Assembly (NCBI GenBank): GCA_916610825.1
Contig: OU744447.1
Coordinates: 31,012,561-31,076,560 of the forward strand
Source: Haliclystus octoradiatus
Lineage: Eukaryota > Cnidaria > Staurozoa > Stauromedusae > Haliclystidae
Direction: 5' to 3'
DNA: 64,000 nt
Below, piece after piece: positions 50,301 through 62,300 of this stretch. The notes under the pieces were generated by a model. The model made no database searches and was not told the origin of the DNA. It was given only the letters and a program-made list of their open reading frames with translations. The translations under genes were made by a program, and so were the position numbers. How positions within the stretch are numbered: the first letter of the stretch is position 1; every line of letters begins with the position of its first letter.

Positions 50301-53300
50301 TGCAGTATCAAGGCCAAAAATAAATTTTCTAACAAATAAAAACGCATGTAAATTTGAAAAGTATTCTCAATCCAAGGAAAAATATCCCAATATCAAAGAA
50401 ATACTATACACCTTATATATTGATTAATAAATTTTTACTTATTAAATTTGAGATAAATGACAGCGATAAAAGAGACATAATTGGCAATATTTCGTTATCT
50501 TCATAGTAACATCGTCAGGCAAAAGAGTGATACAGGAAATTTACATAATATATATAGTGAATCTAAATACAGCGTAAAATTATAACAAAAGAGTGCTAAT
50601 AATTAAACAAAGAGCCGGGATTTCACAGAGTCTAATTGTGTGTTGAATGTAGGCTTGATCTGCCGAATCGCAAGCATTTCATGAATAAGGCAATCAATGT
50701 GATTTTTGCATTTTTTAATTATTCTGAAATTTTTATGGCAATCGAGGACAGTGATACCATGAGAATGTCGAAGATGCGATCCAATAGCTGATCCGCTATG
50801 TCCATCAATGCGTTGATGTAAGTGTTGGCAAGTGAAGCCAACATAACTTGCATCACACAAGTCACATTGAAAACAATAGACAACGCATTGACGAGACAAG
50901 AGCGATGGCTTAGGCTCACGTAATCGCAAATTAGTATTAAAAATCGGTCTTACAACTTGGCCGATATTACCACTTAAATTAGATAACTGTTTTTTTAATG
51001 TATTTGCTGAAATTTGGTCCTTAAAGGGTAAAGTTATGTTAATATCATTTTTACTCCTGCTTGCGACTGACAGAACAAGTGTACGATCGTTATGTTGATG
51101 ATACTTTGACAATTATGCAAAGCCTATACGAAGCAAATAATGATTTGCGATTACGTGAGCCTAAGCCACCGCTCTTGTCTCGTCAATGCGTTGTCTATTG
51201 TTTTCAATGTGACTTGTGCGATGCAAGTTATGTTGGCTTCACTTGCCAACACTTACATCAACGCATTGACGGACATAGCGGATCAGCTATTGGATCGCAT
51301 CTTCGACATTCTCATGGTATCACTGTCCGCGATTGCCATAAAAATTTCAGAGTAATTAAAAAATGCAAAAATCGCTTTGATTGCCTTATTCATGAAATGC
51401 TTGCGGTTCGGCAGATCAAGCCTACACTCAACACACAATTAGACTCTGTGAAATCCCGGCTCTTTGTTTAATTATTAGCACTCTTTTGTTATAATTTTAC
51501 GCTATATTTAGATTCACTATATATATTATGTAAATTTCCTGTATCACCCTTTTGCCTGACGATGTTATTATGAAGATAACGAAATATTGCCAATTATGTC
51601 TCTTTTATCGCTGTCATTTATCTCAAACCTTATATATTGAACTGTATAATTGGATTAAGACAATCGTTATTCTCATCAAAAACATAATGCCAATTTTTCC
51701 AGAAAGATCAATTCAAGTACCCTTAAAAGTAGTGCTTCCCAAGATAAAAAATATCAAGAAATGCGTATGTAATAAATGGTTGAAAACCACCAACAAATTA
51801 CACGGGGAAAATCGACTTTTTTTGCGTGACACCACTGTTACGTCAATATTCAGCCGTACTGCTCGGTCTGAACAGTTCTTACCATAATGGGAGATTATCT
51901 TCGTCTGGTATTATGGCTCAACCCAAAGAAAAACAATAATTGGAAGCACTACTTTGTTCCTGGATGTGCCAGTGCAGATAATAGGATATACATGATAGGA
52001 AGGAGGATTTATTACTGTATGGATAGAGAAGTCTAGAGAAGTCAAAGAGAATTCAAGATTCAAAGCTACCAGAACCGTGGCTACTGAAAAAGGAAACAAT
52101 AACATTTCATTGCTGATCTGTGATTATACTAATGTATTGTACGATGCAACCCGATTTTTTATCAGTATATTAATAATCATTGCAATTCAGGAGATTGTTA
52201 ATAATACCGAGAAGCAGAATTGTTATTAACAGTTGCAAATGATGCGCATCCATCCTTTAGTTTTACGTTTGAACTGGAGCAGAACAATAACTTGCCCTTT
52301 CTTGGAATTGAGCTAATTAACAATGGCACACAAAAGTTATCTACTGTTCACTGAAAAACAGCTATAACGAAGACCTCTATCTTCTCCTTCAAATCCATGT
52401 AGACCAGCGTTATAAAACTGGCATATCAAACAATGTTGCAAAGAGCTCACCGAATAATGTTCATCGGAAGATCATTTTAAAACGGAATGGTAGAACTTTT
52501 TTATTTTTTAAACAAAATTAAGTAGCCTTCCCATCCTTTTAACTCTATTTTAACCCAAGTGACCAGTAATAATTTTAGAGCTAGACCTTTGCCTGATGAA
52601 AATGTAAATATTGTTAATATAGTTCTACCTAATAATGACCAATGATCCAGTGATGAAGCTAGGAAGAATTTCATTTTCTTAACTGTAATATTATTGTAAA
52701 TTTTAATCCACTGTTTAAAAGCAAAAAGCTGCTTGATGATCTTCGTCATCGTGAAGAAAAACCGAGTTTACTTACTTACTTATTTGCATAATGCGTTGTA
52801 TATCGTTTTAAGTGTGGTCTGTGGGAAGCAGACTATGTCGGTTACAGATGCCGTCATTTATATGAACGCTTAGGCATGGGTTATACGAGCGAACCGAACC
52901 CAATAGCAATTGAGCTGGCTCCTAATCGAATTAGGTTCGCCCGCTGCGTTATACATGCGAACTTAACTATTAATTTAGCTAATGTGATGTAATGTAATGT
53001 AAGGTGATGTAACATGTCTCTTTTGTCATTGAAAATTTTGTTGTGTGAAAATTAAAACTTGATCGCATGACCAAAATGCTTTTATATTGTTTTGTTCGTT
53101 GAAGCGGGAAAAGTCTTGAATCTTGTATTTACGTTTACTTGGAAGTTGTATATATATATACATAAATATAATACTAAAATATATAAATCTTCCTCATGAT
53201 AACTTTGATTTATTGCAAATTAAATTTTATGTTTTATTTTTATTTGCATTTAATCAAGCTTTTTCTTTGCAACTTAATTTGTATTTGATCAAATACATTT

Positions 53301-56300
53301 AATTCGTAGATATGATAATCTACATAATTATTTGTTGTTCTATTACGAACGGATCAAAGACGTCCCCATGGAAACATCAACAGAACAATGAATTGAATTT
53401 TTTTTAATTTGTAACCCCCGGTTTATTGCCATATAAAGGTAATTACGGAGACAGTCACGGCTCTGTGATAAAGTTGTATTTGATTCGGTTCGCTCGTATA
53501 ACGCGAAGGCGGGCTTAATGCATTAGGTTCGCTGTTAGCGCGCTTGGACTATGCGAACTTAATACATTGGCGAGCTCAACTGCGTTATACGGAGTACGCT
53601 AACAGCGAACTTAATTCGAATGAATGAAACAATCGAAATGTATTAGGTTAGGGTTAGGCTAGGGTTATATGGACGCACCGAACTCAATTCGAATTAGGTG
53701 CGACACCGAATTGCATTAAATTCGCATTTGGGGTTATACAGACGAACCGAATGTCGACGATCTTTAAAAACTGGCCAAAATGTCACGTGATAGGAAGTAG
53801 TTTTCTTGGAATTATACCGCATGGTTTGAAACCAGAGTGTTTTGTTTGCATTATTTTTCATTTTCAGCGATTTTTCCGTTCTATTTTGCCTATCTATAGT
53901 TTGAAACTTGTATGAAGTAGTAATCTCACAGGTTTGCAAGCATTTTTATGGGAGACAGTTTTTGTTCTATCAAGGCATAGTACTCAGAGCAAATTAAATG
54001 CAAATTTCCATTATAATAACATATTATGATAAAAGCGACCCCAATTCTAGTGCTGATGCATTGTGATTGACTAAAATAAAACGTTTTTAAAATGTTTTAA
54101 ATCATGATTTTGGAAAACATCAGCTTCCCTGTCAGCCATCTTTCAATCATATAAACAAGTCACCATAACAACATCCCAAAAGCGATGTTCTTTCTATCGT
54201 ATTGCCATGGAAACATCCTTTAAAATAATTTATGATTTGCACATCCCCCGGTTTATTGCCATATAAGGTAGATATAGGAGCTCAGTCACGGCACCGTGAG
54301 TCGAATGTATTTAGTTCGGTGCGATGATAGCTCACTCGTATAACGCGACGATGAATTTAATTCATGGAGAAGAGCTCCGCACGTCAAACCTTGACGTGCG
54401 GAGCTAGCTTGACGCATTTAATGTTTTCTGAGGAATGTTGATTAACCGAATGGTGTTATACGAAGCGCGCTATCATGAGATTTAATTCGAATGAATGAAT
54501 CAATTGAGTTCGGTGCGTCCATATAACCCTAGCCTTATATTGACGCACCGAACTCAATTGATTCATTCATTCGAATTAAATCTCATGATAGCGCGCTTCG
54601 TATAACATCATTCGGTTCATCAACATTCCTCAAAAAACATTAAATGCGTCAAGCTAGCTCCGCACGTCAAGGCTTGACGTGCGGAGCTCTTCTCCATGAA
54701 TTAAATTCATCGCTGCGTTATACGAGCGAGCTATCATCGCACCGAACTAAATACATTCGACTCACGGTGCCGTGACTGAGCTCCTATATCTACCTTATAT
54801 GGCAATAAACCGGGGGATGTGCAAATCATAAATTATTTTAAAGGATGTTTCCATGGCAATACGATAGAATTAACATCGCTTTTGGGATGTTGTTATGGTG
54901 ACTTGTTTATATGATTGAAAGATGGCTGACAGGGAAGCTGATGTTTTCCAAAATCATGATTTAAAACATTTTAAAAACGTTTTATTTTAGTCAATCACAA
55001 TGCATCAGCATTAGAATTGGGGTCGCTTTTATCATAATATGTTATTATAATGGAAATTTGCATTTAATTTGCTCTGAGTACTATGCCTTGATAGAACAAA
55101 AACTGTCTACCATAAAAATGCTTGCAAACCTGTGAGATTACTACTTCATACAAGCTTCAAACTATAGATAGGCAAAATAGAACGGAAAAATCGCTGAAAA
55201 TGAAAAATAATGCAAACAAAACACTCTGGTTTCAAACCATGCGGTATAATTCCAAGAAAACTACTTCCTATCACGTGACATTTTGGCCAGTTTTTAAAGA
55301 TCGTCGACATTCGGTTCGTCTGTATAACCCCAAATGCGAATTTAATGCAATTCGGTGTCGCACCTAATTCGAATTGAGTTCGGTGCGTGCATATAACCCT
55401 AGCCTTAGGTTCGGTTCACTCGTATATATAATCCATGCCTTAGAAGAACATAATAAATGTAATCTTGGCAAACATCTTCAGCAGGAACATCTATCTTCAC
55501 TTGAAGATTTTGAATATTATTTTACGATAATAAGAAAATGTATAAACAAATTTGACTGTTTAGTTCATTAAATGTTGGCTATTCGTGAACTCAAGCCAAC
55601 ATTAAATGTTCAAAGCGATTCAATTAGAGCTAGAGTATTTTAGGCTAGGGTTATATGGACACATCGAACTCAATTGATTCATTCATTCGAATTAAATCTC
55701 ATGATAGCGCGCTTCGTATAACACCATTCGGTTCATCAAAATTCCTTAAATAACTTTGAGTTCGTCAAGCTAGATCCGCACGTCAAGCCTTGACGTGTGG
55801 AGCTCTTCTCCATGGATTAAATTCATCGTCGCGTTATACGAGCGAGCTATCATCGCACCGAACTAAATACATTTCACTTACAGTGCCGTGATTGAGCTCC
55901 TATATCTACCTTATATGGCAATAAACCGGGGGATGTGCAAATCATAAATCATTTCAAAGGATGTTTCCATGGCAATGCGATGGAAAGAACATCGCTTTTG
56001 GGAAGTTGTTATGGTGACTTGTTTAGTTTATATGATTGAAAGATGGCTGACAGGGAAGCTGATGTTTTCCAAAATAATGATTTAAAACATTTAAAAACGC
56101 TTTCTTCTAGTCAATCACAATGCATCAGCACTAGAATTGGGGTCGATTTTATCATAATACGTTATTTTAATAGAAATTCGCATTTAATTTGCTCTGCGTA
56201 CTATGCCTTGCTAGAACAAAAACTGTCTTCCGTAAAAAAGCTTGCAAACCTTTGAGATTACTACTTCATACAAGTTCCAAACTATTGATAGGCAAAATAG

Positions 56301-59300
56301 AACGAAAAATCGCTGAAAGTAAATAATAATGCAAATAAAACACTCTGGTTTCAAACCATGCGGTATAATTCCAAGAAAACTACTTCCTATTACGTGACAT
56401 TTTGGCCAGTTTGTAAAGATCTTCGACATTTGGTTCGTCTGTATAACCCCAAATGCGAATTTATTGCTATTCGGTGTCGCGCCTAATTCGAATTGACTTC
56501 GGTGCGTCCATATAACCCTAGCCTTATATTCTCAAAATTTCGTTGTAAAATAATCCGTATCTACAATTTTCACAAATTTTTTTTTTAGATTTTCCCTTAT
56601 ACGGACTTTAGCATATTTAAGATTTAATCAGTCTTTTCAAGCCACAGTGCATACTAAACAAATCACAAGAACGAGTAATTGCATTAGAATTAATCGGAGT
56701 AGGCGTTATAAACAGTTGATATTATGATGTAGTAAATATATTTCCTCAGCCTGAAAGGCAATGATTATTAATATAATGTAATTGTTTCCATTTTCAGTAG
56801 CCACAGTTCTTGCAGCTTTGAACCTTGAATTCTCATCGTCTATTCTATTCGTATAGTAATAAAATCCTTCTTATTATCATTTATATCCTTCTATTTGTTC
56901 TGGTACAACCAGGAACAAAGCAGTGCTTCCAATTGTGGTTTTTCTCGTGGATTGAGCAATAATATCACGATTATCAACACAGTACGGTAAGAACTGTTCA
57001 GACCGTGCGGTTCGGCTGAATATTGACGTCACAGTTCTGTCACGCCAAATGAGTCAATTTTTCCTTTGTATTTTGTTGATGATTTTCAATCAATAATTAC
57101 ATACTCATTTCTTGATATTTAAAAAATATCTCGGATACACTACTTTGAAGGGTATTTGAACCGATTTATGAGGAAAAATCGGAGATCATTGCTTTGGGGA
57201 GAATGCCCTATTATTGATACAAGGTTCTACAAAATCGGTCTTCTCACACTAGCTCTGTGCCTTTTGTTGTCGATTGTTATCCATTTCATATTGGTCCCGA
57301 TGTAGTCTTGCATATTACATACAGCATACAATTCCTTCAGGAATATTGATGAGAGAATGGAAGAAATTCTTACGATCTCATAATAACTATCTCCAATACA
57401 TAATTGTCATTTTTCTAGATTGCGGTTGAATTGCTTGAGCAATACAAAATATTTGACAACGAAAGAATGAAAGAAACGGCAGAATACTTTATTAAACTTG
57501 CAGAGAGTAGTCTTGGAAGAGCCGGTGAAGTCCAGTATCTGGTTGATCATCCAGAGGAATCAGTCATGGGAAAAATCAATAAAATCACAGATGATTTTGC
57601 TAGCTTAAAGGAGGAGTTATTGGACCTTTCTTCTGTAGTAAACTCTGGAAAAGAAAAGATGCATGCAGACTGCTTGAGACAATGTGAGCCAGGTGAGTGC
57701 AGGGAAGAAAACTAAATTGATTAATGTGGACTAACTCTCAAGCTTCGGTTTGAAAAAAATGATACTCATTATTATAATTAAAAATTTATCAGGCTTTGTT
57801 TGTTTAGAGCCAAGATATATTTCTAAGCATTCAAACGAAAAGACTTTGACCCTAAGATGTCTTATTATACCACACCAACATGACTGATGTGAAAAAGCTC
57901 TATAGGCAGGAGATAACATTTACGAGCATCTTTTGGATTTTATCTCTTGTGGAAAGGCACCAAACGAGTACAGGTAATGTAAGACTTGACAGTCGGAAAA
58001 AGTGTTGGTACCTTTGGAAGTATTTTTGCAATATCTTCTATGAATAACCCCCATCGTGCGACTTTGCTCCCTTATACGAGAGATCCTGGTCACCCCCTGC
58101 TCTATGGTCCATTCTATCGATAATAGCACCCATCAGTCATGAAATTACAATCATATCAATGTTTCACTTCCCTCTATTGTAAAATCTTGGGATTTAGACA
58201 AGATAGATCTGAGACATGTTTGTAAGCAGCATAAAAACAAAAAGACTTACAGCAGCATTGGCTGGAGTCCAATATCAAGTTACAGCTCTGATTGTGTAGA
58301 AAAAACTTGACATTTTATTAAATTTTTGTTTTCATAGAAAAGTTAATAGGGAGGTTTAGCCTTGGAACGTCAAAGACGAAGTCAAATTGTCCTTGTGCGC
58401 ATCCATACTGCGCATATCTAGGGAATCACCCAAAAAAACTTTGAACTGACAGCTTCGATCACAACGAAATTTTCCGAAATCTTTGTACTGCTGATCAGAA
58501 CGAATGAAGCTGAAATTTCAAAACAAATACACTACATAAAATTTGAAGACCAACAAGGAAACACTGGCAGGGGATTTATCTTCTAAATCTTTCAAAACTT
58601 CCAATAAACCAACTTCATCTAACAAAATATCAACTTAATATTGACTGCAAATATTTTACAGGTAACACATTTTAGTCACCAATCCACAATTTTGTAAAAT
58701 ATTCATCAACTGTCTTGGCTTAGTTATCAATCTAATCAGCCTTTTGGCAGACAACGAAGACAAGCCTGTCCCGGTCTTCAAAATATTTCAACTTCGACTT
58801 CGTTTTTGATTTCGTTCCGAATGTAAACATCATAAATGAGTTGGGGGACAACAGGATAACTTAAAAGCTGACTCGGCAGGTTCATAGTAAACTTCCTTGC
58901 AATGGGTCTCCAAACATTCTTTCTTATATGGGATAAATTAGAAATAAATACACAACCAGTTGGTATAGAAGCGCGTTAGATAGTGAATGCAAGATACTAC
59001 TCTTTTTTAAAAATTCAACAAACAGCGTGAGTATTATTTTTCAGCGATAAGAAATTTGTTAGTCAAATGTTCTTATTAGAATTCTAAGCAAGACAAAACT
59101 ACTAGTAGTCGTGGAATGAGAATTTTTGGCAGGAAAAACTGTCTAGGTAGTCTTGAAACAAGAGCGATTAGATAATTTTAAGAAACCAGAATTCTGAAAC
59201 AAGTAAAATCTTCTCGATAAGAACGACGTTTTTCCTGTGTAATGATAATATTTTTCTCATACATTTGTTTTCTTACCATTTCCTTTTGAATTTTGAAATA

Positions 59301-62300
59301 TTAGTAAAATAATTATTTAATTCGGCTTTGCATAATATTGAGAATAATTCAGAACCCGGTCAAAGTTATGGCTTCGCCAGATACCTTTGACCTCGGTCTG
59401 AATAATTCTCAATGATACGCGCAGCCTCATTCAATAATTCCTTAGTAATTTTCAATTGAACTACGCTGCAATGATGATGAAATGTGAAATTGATCTTTGA
59501 ATAGGATTGAGTTTGTGTAGTAATCGGCAAATTGCGATTATGACTCCCATGTATTCGTTCCAAGTGAAGTTCCAATTCAATTTCAGAAATTTCCGATTGA
59601 AAATACCAAATGAACGTCAGACAGATAACTATTTTACAAGCAACTGCCGACTTCATGCGTTAATCACGAAGTTAAAGATAGCTATGCTCGAGTGTTGAAA
59701 TAAGGAGCGTAATGAAATTAGCAAAGTTCAAATGATGGCGGTAATTGACGGAGATTGGTGAGGAATTATTATAAAGTATCTATAATGTCTAATGTTCTCG
59801 AGAACATATCTTATGCATCGCCAATCTTGATCAATCTCCACCATCCTTCATCTTACGCTAATTTCGTTACGCTCCCTATCTCTTCATTCGAGCATAGTTG
59901 TCAATAAATTAATGATTTACAGATACCCATAAAATCGGCAGTTGCCAGTAAATTAATTATCTGTCGCTAGTTCATTTGGAAATTTATATGAAATTCACTT
60001 GGAAATATCTGTAATTAACTTGAAAATATCTGAAATTGCATTGGAATTTCTAAAATTCATCCAAAATGTTGTAAGACCTATCAATATCTTTCTCTATATG
60101 CTCAATGTAAATTTCATTGTATAAATTCCCTTCAATTTCTACTGAATATCTTCTTTCTTGATAGAAAAAATTAAGGAATGTACAATAGACCGGTCCAAGT
60201 AAATGAAGATTTAAACGTATCGCATTATCGATTACATTGCGGTAATGGGTAAACTAGTTCAAAATTTGAAATGGAAAAGATGTTGGAAAATGTGTCCCAC
60301 ATGCCCTCTTAAATTAATACACAAAGTCAATGGGAAAAATAGAGGAATCTTGGTCGAATGGGGAAAACGATTAAACAAGTCAAAAAAATATTATTAAATC
60401 TATGCAAATAATTTTTGAGAAAGTCTCGATGTGTAGGAGGATACTAGCAATGAATGTAGGGTCTGATCTGACTATATTACGATACAAGTTTCAGATACCT
60501 ATTAGGAGATATCAATCAAAACCAGTCGTATATTATATATACAGCTGTTTTGAAAAGGTCAGGATAAATTCTTTGTCATATTTTCCTCGTATTGGTTTGC
60601 AAAATAAGTTTAAAATGAGAGCAATACTATGTATGGCCATAGTAGTATGCTAATATATCTAGATGGTGCGTACCAATGCTCAATTGATACTTTAATACAC
60701 CCCAGAGGAACAAAAGAAAATTTTTGTCTATTTTTTTCAGACACCCCAGAATAATAGTTTTGATTTGCACACCTGTAGTTATGACAATGAATGAAGGCGC
60801 CCTTGAAACTAAGTGTACAACTCATCAGAAAAAGGATAGTGTGCAATATTAAGTTGCACATGATTATCTGATGTCGTATTTTTAATGGAAAACTCAAGGT
60901 GTAGCAAAACTGTAGAAATAGTTTTCTAGCAAAAGTTGTAGATATTTGAAAAATATTGTTTTGACATTTCTAGGTCACATGAAAGAGTAAAAACGTGGAC
61001 AATAAATTAACTCTCCTTTTCCTTTTTCAAACAGAGGATTTGTATGGAATTAAATTTCATGATAAATGTTCTCCTGGTTCTATTGTTCCATGTTTCAATT
61101 TTGAGCAGCTGCCAAACGAGAAGGTATTAAATTTCACTTGCATTTCTGCCTGTGAAAGTGGAAAGCCTCTTCATCAGAATGCTGTTTTATTGGCACAGAA
61201 GTCTGCTGGTGTAAGTAGTGTATGACATTTATCTTTCAGTAGCTTTACTCGAAATTGGGATGCAGCGACAAGGATTGTTATTCTGAAAAGATCTTTTTTT
61301 TAAAGCCGCTACATATGTAATTGACACTCATCCAGCCTCATAAATTGTCAAATGTTTCTAAACAAGAAAGTTCTCTTAAACTTTGAAGGACAGTTATAAA
61401 TACACAAATAATTGATGCAATTGTTTGATTATTAAATCGGTGAAATCAATTTAGTAAATTGCTAAAATTTAGGTAGATCAATGGTTATCTTTGCTTACAT
61501 TATCCTAAACTCCTGTTACATCTCCATTAACAAGACGATATGTTTGAATGATATGATCGCATGGTTTCATTATGCAGTTGAAACGTTTACCAATATCAGA
61601 ACTAAATCCTTTTTAAAATTTATATCAGATAAGGCTTCAAATTATAATATCGGAATGATATCTGATTGGGTAGCATTTAAGAAAGTTAAAACATCGAACA
61701 TAAAACCCCATCGTACAGAATGGTATCATACATTCATTATCATGAGCAGATGATATTGTGATACTTACAAACTAGAAAGCAGACGAAAGGCAAACATATT
61801 AATTTCACAAATGCAAACCAAGCCTGTTAGCTCATGTGATTCTTTAGCTGAATTAACAGTCAGGATATTATTCAATTTACCCAAACGTTGATCAGACTCG
61901 GATACAATTACTGTTTGGTTAGGTTGGCTTGTGTACGCGAAGGTACATCTAACGTTTGTTAGAAGCTACCCTAATTACTGTTCAGTTATGTAACATCGTG
62001 ATAATCCCAACCTAAGTTTACTCCTGAAATTTCCATTTAGATCGGAAGCAATTAGATATACATATGGAATTACATACTTCTGAAAACCCAGTTTAGATGA
62101 GCAAGAGGAAGTTGTATAAAAAATTTAATTCATTGGTGAATGATAACAAATGTTATAATAGATAAATCGAGTCTCTAATAATGAAGGGAATAATATTGAA
62201 AGGTTACATGTCTTTTACTCAATATAGATACTATTACCGAAATACAAACATCTTGAAAAGATCAACAACTTTTTAAATGCTTCATCTTACTATACTGGTC

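Larger units (their letters stand above)
50447..51627. mobile_element. Penelope-like element ends, head-to-head inverted pair
   Basis: The arms 50,447-50,931 and 51,142-51,627 (about 485 bp each) are inverted copies, with over 95% identity judged by eye. Each encodes the C-terminal GIY-YIG nuclease end of a Penelope-like retroelement and its 3' untranslated end. The outer ends read TTTGAGATAAATGACAGCG. The 210-bp centre carries pieces of the reverse transcriptase side (DRYVDDTLTIMQSLYEAN). It lies in intron 8 of the large gene. Confidence 0.8.
52873..55439. mobile_element. PIF/Harbinger-type element inserted in Penelope GIY-YIG
   Basis: The ends are inverted (GGCATGGGTTATACGAGCGA at the left, reverse complement of GTATATATAATCCATGCC at the right). 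They are flanked by TTA on both sides (52,870-52,872 and 55,440-55,442). A 3-bp TTA/TAA duplication is the hallmark of PIF/Harbinger. No transposase is seen, so it is non-autonomous. The host reading frame of the Penelope nuclease resumes exactly after the right TTA. A second, related element sits inside it. Confidence 0.75.
52098..55642 (+). mobile_element. Second Penelope-like element, interrupted and decayed
   Basis: The reverse transcriptase thumb is readable near 52,235-52,350 (HPSFSFTFELEQNNNLPFLG). The GIY-YIG start is at about 52,800-52,870 (FKCGLWEADYVGYRCRHLYE), and the C-terminal end resumes at 55,443 (EEHNKCNLGKHLQQEHLSSL, then LAIRELKPTLNVQSDSIRA). The DNA between is a later insertion. 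Frame breaks are numerous. It is more diverged than the 50.4-51.6 kb pair. Confidence 0.75.
57693..61034. other. Intron 9
   Basis: 3.3 kb. It contains a possible inverted-repeat element at about 58,360-58,830 (GGAACG ... GACGAAGTCAAATTG against its inverted, diverged counterpart), the hairpin at 59,337 and the foldback at 59,558. No gene was found. Confidence 0.4.

Noticed and set aside
53694-53939. 81-codon frames in both arms of the palindrome (also 55,122-55,367)
   Set aside because: They are mirror images within a non-autonomous element, with no start context or homology in the third copy.
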